64,000 nt of DNA, taken from positions 3,658,001 to 3,722,000 of the forward strand of contig NZ_CP107819.1 in the NCBI RefSeq assembly GCF_036346295.1, given 5' to 3'. The stretch is from Streptomyces sp. NBC_00536 (GTDB lineage: Bacteria > Actinomycetota > Actinomycetes > Streptomycetales > Streptomycetaceae). How positions within the stretch are numbered: the first letter of the stretch is position 1; every line of letters begins with the position of its first letter. The position numbers were made by a program, and so were the translations under genes. The notes beneath the pieces were generated by a model. That model did no database searches and was not told the DNA's origin. It saw only the letters and a program-made list of their open reading frames with translations. This document shows positions 1-7,371 of the stretch, one piece after another.

Positions 1-424
1 CGCTGTGGCCGACCCCGCGCGGGTCGAAGGCGACCAGGTCGTAGGACTCGCCGAGGTCGGCGAAGGCCTTGGGGTCGGCGGCGAGCGCCTCGACGCCCGG
101 GCCGCCGGGCCCGCCGAAGTTCAGGAGGAGCGAGCCGAGCCGTTTGCGGCCGTTGGCGGGGATCTTGGCCATGGCTATCGAGAGCGTGCCCTTGGCGGGG
201 TCGGCGTGGTCGAGGGGCACGGTGAGGGTGCCGCAGCGCAGGGCGGCGGGCGCGCCGGGCTGGTCCGGGCAGTCCCCCCAGCGGATGTGCTGGCCGTAGA
301 AGCGGGCGAGGGCGGCGGGGTCGGGGCTCGGACTCGTGCGGGGGCCGGGCCCGGCCCCCAGCGAGGCCAGCGCCAGCACGGCGAGGCTTACGACAGCGGT
401 ACGGCGGGAACGGGACCGGTGCAC
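1..424 (-). CDS. Secreted alpha/beta hydrolase, N-terminal part (TAP-like peptidase family)
   Basis: The first ~141 codons of a gene that runs off the left edge. The protein begins with Arg-rich residues and a hydrophobic stretch (VVSLAVLALASLGAG), a typical secretion signal. Then come WGDCPD, the segment LTVPLDHADP and the oxyanion-hole motif NFGGPGGPG, followed by YDLVAFDPRGVGHS. This arrangement is characteristic of tripeptidyl-aminopeptidase-like alpha/beta hydrolases of Streptomyces. The nucleophile elbow and the rest of the catalytic triad lie outside the window. The GTG start at 424 has a GAGGAGGG Shine-Dalgarno about 4 bases upstream. Exact substrate specificity cannot be judged. Confidence 0.8.
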   Translation of the reverse strand, partial: MHRSRSRRTAVVSLAVLALASLGAGPGPRTSPSPDPAALARFYGQHIRWGDCPDQPGAPAALRCGTLTVPLDHADPAKGTLSIAMAKIPANGRKRLGSLLLNFGGPGGPGVEALAADPKAFADLGESYDLVAFDPRGVGHS

Positions 425-529
425 GGCGCCCTCCTCGGCGGCTGCCCCCGGACCACCATAAGCGGGCCGCTCCGGTCCCGCCTGCGCAGGCGGAACGGCT
501 GGTCACGGGCCTGCGCACGCCCCGGGGCG

Positions 530-2404
530 CTACTTCCGGTACAGCTCCTCGATCTCCCGGGCGTGGTCGCGGGCCACCGCCGCCCGCTTGATCTTCATCG
601 AGGGGGTGAGGTGGCCGCGTTCCTCCGTGAAGTCGGCGGGCAGCACCGCGAAGCGGCGGATCGATTCGGCGCGCGAGACCAGCTTGTTCGCCTCGTCCAC
701 GGCCTTCTGCAGCTCCGCGCGCAGCTCCTCGTCGCGCACCAGCTCGGCGAGCGGCATCCGCTGCTTCTTGTGCATCAGCCGCCAGTGCGCCAGCCCCTCC
801 GCCTCCAGGGTGATCAGCGCGGTGACGTACGGGCGGTTGTCGCCCACCACCATGCACTGGCCGACGAGCGGGTGGGCGCGGAGCCAGTCCTCCAGGGGCG
901 CGGGCGCGACGTTCTTGCCGCCCGAGGTGATGATGATGTCCTTCTTGCGGCCGGTGATCGTCAGGTACCCGTCGGCGTCGAGTTCGCCGATGTCCCCGGT
1001 GGGGAACCAGCTGCCCTGGGGCAGGCCCGCGCCGCTGTTCCAGTACCCGGCGAAGACGTGGCGGCCGTGCAGCAGCACCTCGCCGTCGTCCGCGATCCGC
1101 ACGGCGGTGCCGGGCAGCGGCCAGCCGACGGTGCCGAGGCGGGGCCGGAGCGGGGGCGTGACCGTACTGGCCCCGGTCGTCTCCGTGAGCCCGTACCCCT
1201 CGAACACCTCGATGCCCGCGCCCGTGTAGAAGGCGGCGAGGCGGCGGCCGAGCGGGGAGCCGCCGCTCAGGACGTAGCGCACCCGGCCGCCGAGCGCGGC
1301 CCGGATCCGCCGGTAGACCAGCGGGTCGTAGAGCGCCCGGGCGGCGCGCAGCCCGAGCCCCGGGGACGCGCCCTCGGCCAGTTCGCCGTAGCTGCGGGCG
1401 ATGCGCGCGGCCCGGTCGAAGGAGGCGGCGCGGCCGAGTTTCTCGGCGGTGGCGCGGGCGGTGTTGTAGACCTTCTCCAGCACGTAGGGGATGGCGAGGA
1501 GGAAGGTCGGGCGGAATCCGGCGAGGTCGGCGAGCAGGTCGTCGGTCTGGATGCTCGGGGCGTGGCCGAGCTTGACGCGGGCGCGCAGGCAGCCGATGGC
1601 GACGGTGCGGCCGAAGACGTGGGAGAGCGGGAGGAAGAGGAGCGTCGAGGCGGGGTCCTTGCTGACGGACCGGAAGACGGGGTGCAGCAGGGCGACCGAA
1701 TTGTCGGCTTCGGCAAGGAAGTTGCCGTGGGTCAGGACGCAGCCCTTGGGGCGGCCGGTGGTGCCGGAGGTGTAGATGAGGGTGGCGGCCGAGTCGGGCG
1801 CGCAGCGTGCGCGGCGCTCGTGCACGAGCGCGTCCGGGATCCGCTCACCGGCCTTGACCAGCCGGGCGAGGGCGCCGGTGTCGAATTCCCACAGGTGCGC
1901 GAGGCCGGGCAGGGCGACCCGTTCGCCGCTGATCACGCGGGCCTGCACGGTGTCCTCGACGGCGCAGGCGACGGCGCCGGAGTCCTCGATGATCCAGCGG
2001 GCCTGGTGGGCGGAGGAGGTGGGGTAGATGGGGACGGTGACCAGCCCGGCCGCCCAGCCCGCGAAGTCGAGCAGGGTCCACTCGTAGGTGGTGCGGGCCA
2101 TGATGGCGAGCCGGTCGCCGGCCCGCAGGCCCTCGGCGATCAGGCCCTTCGCGACGGCGAGCACCTCGGCGGCGAAGGCGGCGGCGCTCACGTCGTGCCA
2201 GACGCCGTCACGGTCCTTGCGGGCGAGCACGGGCTCGCCGGGGGCCTGGAGGGCGTTGTCGAAGGGGATGTCCCCGAGGGTCCCGTGGGCGGAGGCGCCG
2301 ACGAGCGCGGGCACCGAAACCTCCCGGACCACCCCGTCGATCACGGTCTTGACGGGTTCCACCAGCCGCGGGGGCTCTTGCTGCTCGTGCTGCTCGGTTT
2401 CCAC
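530..2404 (-). CDS. Long-chain fatty acyl-CoA synthetase (AMP-binding, FadD15-like)
   Basis: ATP-dependent activation of long-chain fatty acids to acyl-CoA via an acyl-adenylate. The 624-residue protein has the P-loop-like motif YTSGTTGRPKG near residue 213, the adenylate-binding motif GYGLTET near 405, and the hinge/catalytic region TGDIGELDADGYLTITGRKK followed by the conserved Gly-Gly-Lys-Asn near 500. Length and motif order match actinobacterial FadD15-type ligases. The GTG start at 2404 is preceded by GAGGAG at good spacing. It is a single-gene unit with a palindrome (2434-2446) just upstream. The family assignment is firm; the acyl chain length is inferred. Confidence 0.92.
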   Translation of the reverse strand: METEQHEQQEPPRLVEPVKTVIDGVVREVSVPALVGASAHGTLGDIPFDNALQAPGEPVLARKDRDGVWHDVSAAAFAAEVLAVAKGLIAEGLRAGDRLAIMARTTYEWTLLDFAGWAAGLVTVPIYPTSSAHQARWIIEDSGAVACAVEDTVQARVISGERVALPGLAHLWEFDTGALARLVKAGERIPDALVHERRARCAPDSAATLIYTSGTTGRPKGCVLTHGNFLAEADNSVALLHPVFRSVSKDPASTLLFLPLSHVFGRTVAIGCLRARVKLGHAPSIQTDDLLADLAGFRPTFLLAIPYVLEKVYNTARATAEKLGRAASFDRAARIARSYGELAEGASPGLGLRAARALYDPLVYRRIRAALGGRVRYVLSGGSPLGRRLAAFYTGAGIEVFEGYGLTETTGASTVTPPLRPRLGTVGWPLPGTAVRIADDGEVLLHGRHVFAGYWNSGAGLPQGSWFPTGDIGELDADGYLTITGRKKDIIITSGGKNVAPAPLEDWLRAHPLVGQCMVVGDNRPYVTALITLEAEGLAHWRLMHKKQRMPLAELVRDEELRAELQKAVDEANKLVSRAESIRRFAVLPADFTEERGHLTPSMKIKRAAVARDHAREIEELYRK

Positions 2405-2433
2405 GGTGCACGCTCCTCAGCCCGGCACGGATG

Positions 2434-2446
2434 TTACCGCCGGTAA
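2434..2446. promoter_or_regulatory. Palindromic operator candidate upstream of the acyl-CoA ligase
   Basis: TTACCGCCGGTAA is a perfect 6-1-6 inverted repeat about 30 bases upstream of the ligase start. A second half-site-like ACCGGTAA follows at about 2454. The form fits a TetR-type repressor site, which is common at fatty-acid genes, but no matching regulator is adjacent. Confidence 0.45.
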
Positions 2447-2491
2447 TCTACGCACCGGTAACCACGCCCGACCAGCCCCCGGACCCCTTTT

Positions 2492-3073
2492 TCACGCAGG
2501 CTCCACGCGGCCCCCACCCGGCAGACCGAGCATCATCACGTCACGCAGGTCCGTTCCCTCGCCCCATGGCCACGCCTCGGCGATCTTGCGGTAGCCCCAC
2601 GCCCGGTAGGCGGCCGTCGCGGCCTTGTTCGCCGGCTGGACGTTCAACAGCACCCGCTCGGCCCCGATGCCGTCGAGCAGCGTCTCGTGCAGCCGCCGCG
2701 CGACCCCCTGCCCCCGCCACGGTCCGCGCACGGCGAGCTCGAAGAGCCCGAAGGTGCGGCGCCCGTCCTCGCGCCGCATCTCGTCGGACACGGGCTCGGT
2801 CAGCTCGTCCCACCACACGGCGTCGGGCTGAAGCGGATGGCCGTATGCCATGCCGATCGGCTCGCCCTCCGCGCTACGGGCCAAGGCGGCCCGGAAGCCG
2901 GGAATCCGAGCCTGCACATGGAAGCGCCGGAAGGCCGCGTCGACATCGTCAGCGGTCTCGTTGTACGGAGGCTCCGCGAACACTTCGGCGTAGATCACCT
3001 TGAACGCGTCCTCGGCCCGCACCGCGGCCGATCCGTCCAACCACCCTGTCTCGATGACCCCTTGCCGCGTCAC
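2492..3073 (-). CDS. GNAT family N-acetyltransferase
   Basis: A 193-residue protein with the Gcn5-related acetyltransferase fold. The acetyl-CoA-binding motif A appears as FELAVRGPWRGQGVARRLHE (R/Q-x-x-G-x-A pattern) near residues 110-130. It is followed by motif B, LLNVQPANKAATAAYRAWGY, which is the usual beta5-alpha4 region ending in a YRxxGY element. The GTG start at 3073 has GGGGAG upstream. The acceptor substrate is unknown. The gene is divergent from the small ORF fragment at 3092. Confidence 0.85.
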   Translation of the reverse strand: MTRQGVIETGWLDGSAAVRAEDAFKVIYAEVFAEPPYNETADDVDAAFRRFHVQARIPGFRAALARSAEGEPIGMAYGHPLQPDAVWWDELTEPVSDEMRREDGRRTFGLFELAVRGPWRGQGVARRLHETLLDGIGAERVLLNVQPANKAATAAYRAWGYRKIAEAWPWGEGTDLRDVMMLGLPGGGRVEPA

Positions 3074-3091
3074 GTGCTCCCCCTCGGCCTG

Positions 3092-3184
3092 ATGAAAACG
3101 GTTGCCCGAGCGTTGCAGGAGGCCGAGGAAATCGGCAAGGCCATTCGCCTAGATGAGTCATTCCGAAGTGATCAGTGGTCGTAG
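3092..3184 (+). pseudogene. N-terminal fragment of a small ORF, cut at an inverted repeat
   Basis: A 30-codon frame starting MKTVARALQEAEEIGKAIRL and ending in a stop shortly after the inverted-repeat copy at 3146-3173. The first 18 codons lie outside the repeat. The repeat itself encodes RLDESFRSD. The matching fragment on the other strand (3880-4023) continues the same reading frame after RLGESFRSD. Flipping the intervening segment would therefore give a continuous 65-codon ORF. No good Shine-Dalgarno is visible, and the 5' end overlaps the leader of the divergent acetyltransferase. Function is unknown. Confidence 0.45.
3146..3173 (+). repeat. 28-bp inverted repeat, left copy
   Basis: Positions 3146-3173 match the reverse complement of 3996-4023 at 26 of 28 bases; the differences are two adjacent bases. 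The flanking sequence on either side does not match. The two copies bound an 822-bp segment containing the membrane-protein gene at 3323. Confidence 0.85.
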
Positions 3185-3322
3185 TCGATCAGGGACCGTG
3201 TGAATGGCTGTCCGGTCTTGTGGTTGGCTGCGACAACCTGGCCGTCTGCGCGTCCCGGTCCCGGCCCGATATTGCCCGAACCCCGTGCCGTGTTCATGCC
3301 ATCGATGTCATAATCGGACGTT

Positions 3323-3793
3323 GTGTGGACAACGCTTGCGCCGCTTATCGGCGTCCTGCTCGGCGGGCTCATGTCGATGCTGGCCCAACGCTCGGCAGGA
3401 CGCGCCTTGGAACGCGGCGAGGCGCGCCGCAGTGTCCGTGAACTTGCCGAGGCGCGCCGCAACGAGCGTCTCACGCACCTCATCGCATTTCTGTCTGCGG
3501 TGCAGGAAGCAGAACGAGTCGCGGTGGATCGGTATCACCACAACCTGGCTGACGAGCAGTGGCAGGCCCGGGCAAGGCAGGTCCTTGACAGGGTGTGGGT
3601 GACGCAGAAGACGATCCACGTACTGTGCGCGTCCGAGGTCAGCGAAGCGGCACGCAGCCTCGCGTGGGCAGTACAGGAGGTGATCAGGAAGGGCCCCGAA
3701 GACCCGGGAGAGCCACAGGATGAGAAGGTCTGGGCGCACATCCATCCGAGCCGACAGGCATTCCTTGATCTCGTGCGCGACCAGCTAGGTTGA
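3323..3793 (+). CDS. Membrane-anchored coiled-coil protein of unknown function
   Basis: A 156-residue protein. Residues about 4-22 (LAPLIGVLLGGLMSMLA) form one hydrophobic segment. An Arg/Glu-rich stretch of about 35 residues (ALERGEARRSVRELAEARR) follows and is likely helical or coiled coil. The rest is soluble and helical with Trp-rich patches. I do not recognise a named domain; similar small proteins with this layout are common in Streptomyces. The start is GTG at 3323. It is the only complete gene in the segment bounded by the 28-bp inverted repeats, so its strand would change if that segment flips. Confidence 0.6.
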   Translation: MWTTLAPLIGVLLGGLMSMLAQRSAGRALERGEARRSVRELAEARRNERLTHLIAFLSAVQEAERVAVDRYHHNLADEQWQARARQVLDRVWVTQKTIHVLCASEVSEAARSLAWAVQEVIRKGPEDPGEPQDEKVWAHIHPSRQAFLDLVRDQLG

Positions 3794-3879
3794 AGCCCCG
3801 GGGAGGGATTCGGCAGCTGCCGTGAGCGGCCCGGGACAAGCAGCACCAGCTCCGGCCTCCATTGTGCGGCGAGCGTCAT

Positions 3880-4023
3880 CTACTTCGCCGGCTTCTCGAG
3901 GGACGCAAAGCCCGCCTTGGCGCAGTCAGCATGCATGTCCACGGGCCAGCAGCACGCCATCGAATGGCCCCTTGGCCCATCGGCAAGCTGAGCGCGATCA
4001 CTTCGGAATGACTCGCCTAGGCG
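3880..4023 (-). pseudogene. C-terminal fragment of the same small ORF, opposite strand
   Basis: Reading leftward from 4023, the frame gives RLGESFRSD (inside the repeat), then RAQLADGPRGHSMACCWPV, then DMHADCAKAGFASLEKPAK and a TAG at 3880-3882. This 47-codon segment has no start of its own, since upstream is the end of the winged-helix gene in another frame. It joins in frame to the 18 codons at 3092-3145 if the segment between the repeats is inverted. Several Cys and His residues (ACC, HADC) hint at metal binding, but this is speculative. Confidence 0.45.
3996..4023 (-). repeat. 28-bp inverted repeat, right copy
   Basis: The partner of 3146-3173 in inverted orientation. It includes the TAG stop codon (4017-4019) of the downstream winged-helix gene, so that gene would keep its end in either orientation of the segment. 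Confidence 0.85.
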
Positions 4024-5000
4024 GCCGCCGACGCGGCCGATGCCCCGGGAGGACAGTCCCGGCAGCGGCCCGGGTGCGGGGCGCGGAAGGCCCGTTCGCA
4101 GCCGTCGCAGGTCTGGAACGGATCCGGGCGTACGGCGGCCCCCGCGGGCCCGGTGGTCCTGGCGGCCCGGGCTGGCGGGAGCTGCGGCGGGATCAGCGTC
4201 CGCAGCCGGTACCCGATCAGGGCCGCCGGGTGACGCAGATCTGCAGGCAGGTCCCCGGCCAGCAGGCGGCCCACGGCCTCGGGCTCGGCGCCACGGCCCA
4301 GCCACTCCACGACCCCGGGCGCGAGCTGCCGGATGGCCCGGTCAGGCAGCAGCAGCCGGGGATCCTCGACCCGCAGCCGCGCGAGCAGCTCGAAGGCCTC
4401 CTGCCCGATCTGCCCGGTGGGGGCGGGCTCCGGCGCGGGCGTGGGCTCGGGGGCCGGAGCCTCCGGGGCGGGCGCCTCCGGGGCGGGCGCGGGGGTCGGC
4501 GACGGCTCGGGGGCGGGATCCGGCTCCGGGTCGGCCGGAGGCTCCGGCGAGGGCTCCGGGCCCGGGTCAGTCGGCGGCTCCGGCTCGGGCCCCGGCCCCG
4601 GCCCCGGCCCCGGCCCCGGCCCCGGGGACGTGCCGCCGCGCGGCTGGTTGTAGGACACCGTACGGGTAACGACCTGGCCCGTATCCAGCCGGACCCGGGT
4701 GCGCTCCAAGTAGCCGTACGCCTCCAACTCCCGCAGCGCCGCCGCGATCCGCACCTCCCCCTCGGGGAACCGCTGCGTGAGCCGCTGGATGCCGATGCGC
4801 GAACCCTCCGGCAGCGACTGGATATGGGTGGCGAGCCCGATCGCCACCAGCGACATCTCCGCATGCTGGGCGAGATGATTGCCGACCACGACGAAGTGAG
4901 AGGCATGCCGCACGTTGACGTGGACGACACCGGATCGGGCGGTCCCGGCACGAACACGGGACGACACGCGCGAGGGCGCGCTAGGGTTCTTTGGAGCCAT
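4017..5000 (-). CDS. Winged-helix DNA-binding protein with Pro-rich linker and Cys-rich tail
   Basis: A 327-residue protein. Residues about 35-120 hold a helix-turn-helix domain: VVVGNHLAQHAEMSLVAIG, then LTQRFPEGEVRIAAALRELE and YGYLERTRVRL, which looks like a replication-initiator-type or MarR-like winged helix. A long Pro/Glu/Ala/Gly linker (about 125-200) includes a run of PG dipeptides. A helical domain follows, and the tail carries CDGCERAF...GRCRDC, a four-Cys zinc-ribbon-like motif. This architecture recurs in Streptomyces as an uncharacterised regulator. The stop codon lies inside the right inverted repeat. A G-rich tract lies in its upstream region. Confidence 0.65.
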   Translation of the reverse strand: MAPKNPSAPSRVSSRVRAGTARSGVVHVNVRHASHFVVVGNHLAQHAEMSLVAIGLATHIQSLPEGSRIGIQRLTQRFPEGEVRIAAALRELEAYGYLERTRVRLDTGQVVTRTVSYNQPRGGTSPGPGPGPGPGPGPEPEPPTDPGPEPSPEPPADPEPDPAPEPSPTPAPAPEAPAPEAPAPEPTPAPEPAPTGQIGQEAFELLARLRVEDPRLLLPDRAIRQLAPGVVEWLGRGAEPEAVGRLLAGDLPADLRHPAALIGYRLRTLIPPQLPPARAARTTGPAGAAVRPDPFQTCDGCERAFRAPHPGRCRDCPPGASAASAAA

Positions 5001-5329
5001 AGGGAAGCGGCTACTTCCTAGTTGGTCAGGCCCTCGTTCGGGATGCCAGTCCCGGCGGGGGCCGTCTCATGGTCTGATGTTGTGCGGCGAGCATATGCCC
5101 GCCAACCCACCGGAAATCCACCCCAGTTGGCAGAGTTCACCCATCCGAGTTACCGGGGGCCGGACGGGTTGGGGTTGGGTTGGGTTGGTTGGTTTCACCC
5201 AGTCCTTAAAGGGGTTACATCGGCCCCGACCGCATCGCGATTCCCCACGATCCAGGCCTCCCCACTCCAAGCCCCCACCCCGCATCGCGGATCCACGGAA
5301 CCCGGTCGCCCCGGGTGTCCGCCTTCGCC
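5001..5329. other. Intergenic region with G-rich tract
   Basis: 329 bases between the winged-helix gene (start at 5000) and the stop of the XRE gene (5330). It holds no convincing ORF or tRNA. The main feature is the G/T-rich run at 5166-5192; the rest is unremarkable. It must contain the promoter of the winged-helix gene. Confidence 0.6.
5166..5192 (+). other. Potential G-quadruplex tract
   Basis: GGGTTGGGGTTGGGTTGGG followed by TTGGTTGG: four G runs of three or more with TT loops, then two GG runs. This meets the usual G3+L1-7 pattern and resembles telomere-like repeats. It lies about 170 bases upstream of the winged-helix gene, on the strand opposite to its transcription. Confidence 0.6.
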
Positions 5330-6550
5330 TCAGTCGAGTTCCGCGAGCCTGTCGACCAGTACCCGGCCCTCGTGAGCCCCTCGCCGTAGAAGGAGCCCGC
5401 CCACCTTGTGCAGCTCGCCCCAAGCGTGCGGACGGCCGATCTCGGAGGCGTCGCCGATCACCCCGAGCGCCGTCGTCAGCGAAGCGTCGGCCTCTCCGGC
5501 ACCCGCATAGGCGTGGGCCAGGCAGGCCCCGTACCAGGCCCGGTCGCGCCGGAACGTCGAGGTGAAGCCGGTCAACCCGAGCGTCAGATGGGTGACCGCG
5601 CTGCTCCACTCCTTCAGGTGCAGGTCGGCCATGCCGCGCTGAGCCGCGAACCAGGACTCGCCGTAGAAATACAGCCACGGTGGGGCGTCCGCGGCATTGG
5701 CAATGATCGACTGCGCCTCGTCCAGCCTGCGGTACGCCGCGCCCCCATCACCCTCAAGCGCATGGCCTCGGCCCGCCATCTGTACGGCCATGGCGCGCGT
5801 CACCTCGCTCGCTCCGGCAGTCGACGCGGCTGCCTCGCCGAGCCGAACACAGCGCCGGCCATTGCCCTGCGACCAGGCCATGTGAGCCTTCATGCTCATG
5901 GTGGTGGCCGCCATATCGCCGTATCCGGATTCCAGCGCCCAGTCATAGGACCGGTCGAACCAGCCCAGCGCCACAGACGCGTTGTCCTGGTCCTGCGCCA
6001 TCCACGCGAGGAACTGCGCGTACTCGGCCATGATCTTCACGAGCCTGTCCGCGAGCGGCCCACGCGCCTGACCGTAGAGTCCGGCGACCGCCTCGAACTG
6101 CATGGCCACCACGGAATTCATGACGCGCGAACCCAACGTGTCCTCGGCCCGCCGATGTTCGGCCAGCAAACGCTCCATCGCCGCGAGCGAGGGCGCGTCC
6201 AGCCGCATTCCCGAAGCGGTGATCCGCCGTAGCCGCTCCGTCTCCGGATCAGCCACCAGGTGAGGCAGGACGAGCGAAGGCAAGGGCATCTCCGACGGGA
6301 CTCCGCCGAGAAGTTCGGTCGGAATGTCCAGGCCGTCGATGATGCGCTGCCGGACCTCGATGGACGTCACCTCGCGCCGCCGGTTCTCGATCGCGGAGAT
6401 GTCCGACTGCGCCAGGCCGATGAGAGCGCCGAGCTTGCTCTGGCTGCTGCGCGTCAGCTTGCGCCACGCCTTCAACAACGACGGCCAGTCCTCCGCCGCC
6501 GCGGCCGCCCGAAGCCCTGGGTGCACCCACAAGTCCAGCTCAGACTCCAT
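5330..6550 (-). CDS. XRE-family helix-turn-helix regulator with TPR-like C-terminal region
   Basis: A 406-residue protein starting at the ATG at 6550. Residues about 25-75 form an XRE domain (LLKAWRKLTRSSQSKLGALI, then LAQSDISAIENRRREVTS), a Cro/CI-type DNA-binding fold. The remainder is helical with repeated AMA..M..GRGH and AQRGMADLHLKEWSSAVTHL segments, as in Streptomyces regulators that pair a short XRE domain with tetratricopeptide-like repeats. The upstream direct repeats at 6559-6579 suggest autoregulation. It is divergent from the two small genes at 6668 and 7039. The signal it senses is unknown. Confidence 0.8.
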   Translation of the reverse strand: MESELDLWVHPGLRAAAAAEDWPSLLKAWRKLTRSSQSKLGALIGLAQSDISAIENRRREVTSIEVRQRIIDGLDIPTELLGGVPSEMPLPSLVLPHLVADPETERLRRITASGMRLDAPSLAAMERLLAEHRRAEDTLGSRVMNSVVAMQFEAVAGLYGQARGPLADRLVKIMAEYAQFLAWMAQDQDNASVALGWFDRSYDWALESGYGDMAATTMSMKAHMAWSQGNGRRCVRLGEAAASTAGASEVTRAMAVQMAGRGHALEGDGGAAYRRLDEAQSIIANAADAPPWLYFYGESWFAAQRGMADLHLKEWSSAVTHLTLGLTGFTSTFRRDRAWYGACLAHAYAGAGEADASLTTALGVIGDASEIGRPHAWGELHKVGGLLLRRGAHEGRVLVDRLAELD

Positions 6551-6558
6551 GCTCGAAA

Positions 6559-6579
6559 TATAGGACGGCCCTATAGGAC
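6559..6579. promoter_or_regulatory. Operator candidate: direct repeat TATAGGAC
   Basis: TATAGGAC occurs at 6559-6566 and again at 6572-6579. The region also reads as a palindrome, TATAGG-5-CCTATA (6559-6575). It lies 9 bases upstream of the XRE start. The 13-base spacing of the repeats and their place between divergent genes fit autoregulation by the XRE protein. Confidence 0.5.
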
Positions 6580-6626
6580 GCGGCAGTGGATTGCCCCCAG
6601 GAACACCCGACATGGTGGTCGACGCC

Positions 6627-6642
6627 GGGGGGTGCACCCCCC
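6627..6642. promoter_or_regulatory. 16-bp perfect palindrome
   Basis: GGGGGGTGCACCCCCC is self-complementary and sits 26 bases before the start of the small gene at 6668. It could be an operator or form a hairpin in the leader. Confidence 0.4.
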
Positions 6643-6667
6643 ACTGACGACGGTAGGGAGCATGGGC

Positions 6668-7042
6668 ATGGAAGTACGCGAGGGCGGTCCGGCCGAGGCA
6701 TTCGGACACGTCGGCCACCGGCTACTGCATCAGCAGGTCCGCGACCCGAAGTCCGACCGGGAGGGCGTGCTGATGGCCGTAGTCGAGGAGTACGTCGGCA
6801 CGGTCGCCGGGACCCCGAAGCACACCCGGACCGCGTACGTCCGCGCGGCGAACGGCCTGGAGTTCACCGCGGCGCCCGACACCCTGGTCGCAGTCAGCCG
6901 GATCTGCGCCGCCTGCGACCGCCCCATCCACACTGGCGGGCGGGAGTTCATCCGGCACTCTGCATCCGGCGCCCGCCCCTCGGACTGGGTGCACGACCTC
7001 CACGACCCGTCGTGCAAGCCGGTACGGGCGGGCGCGCCGTGA
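6668..7042 (+). CDS. Small protein with Cys-rich zinc-binding-like motif
   Basis: A 124-residue protein of unknown function. The C-terminal half contains ICAACDRPIH followed about 33 residues later by DPSCKP, a CxxC...C arrangement with nearby His residues that could bind zinc. The N-terminal half (VLMAVVEEYVGTVAGTP) is helical to beta-rich. The ATG at 6668 is preferred over the one at 6662 because AGGGAG is correctly spaced only for the second. Its stop overlaps the next gene's GTG start by 4 bases (GTGA), so the two are translationally coupled. Confidence 0.65.
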   Translation: MEVREGGPAEAFGHVGHRLLHQQVRDPKSDREGVLMAVVEEYVGTVAGTPKHTRTAYVRAANGLEFTAAPDTLVAVSRICAACDRPIHTGGREFIRHSASGARPSDWVHDLHDPSCKPVRAGAP

Positions 7043-7362
7043 GCCGGGAGTCGCGCCTCGCGCAGGAGGCGGCGTACGTACTCGCCCACGCCGAGCAGCC
7101 GCCGGACAGCGCGGTCACCGCGCAGTGGCTGGCGTACTTGAGCGACGGCGGCAGCCTCGTCGCCCACGGCGTGCGGTGCTTCCACTTCCAAGCCGAAGGC
7201 CGCCGGACCATGGAGGCCGCGGCCGCCCTGGCCGCATGGCACATCGCGACCCGCCTCCCCGACGGCTGGCCGAAGGCCATCGCCCTCGCCGAAGCGATCC
7301 ACGCCCTCCTCGCCGAAGAAGACCAGCACCAGGCCCGGCGCCGCGCACGCCAGCAACAGTAA
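7039..7362 (+). CDS. Small helical protein of unknown function
   Basis: A 107-residue protein starting at a GTG that overlaps the upstream stop. It is mostly helical (AALAAWHIATRLPDGWPKAI, ALAEAIHALLAEEDQ) and ends in a basic tail. No recognised domain. It forms a two-gene unit with the Cys-rich protein, divergent from the XRE regulator. This layout suggests a small regulated module. Confidence 0.6.
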   Translation: MSRESRLAQEAAYVLAHAEQPPDSAVTAQWLAYLSDGGSLVAHGVRCFHFQAEGRRTMEAAAALAAWHIATRLPDGWPKAIALAEAIHALLAEEDQHQARRRARQQQ

Positions 7363-7371
7363 TGTCCGGCC

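Noticed and set aside
5..2446. An 813-codon open frame on the plus strand opposite the acyl-CoA ligase
   Set aside because: It is the antisense shadow of a high-GC gene: low-complexity Gly/Ala/Arg composition and no domain, while the minus-strand gene has full family motifs.
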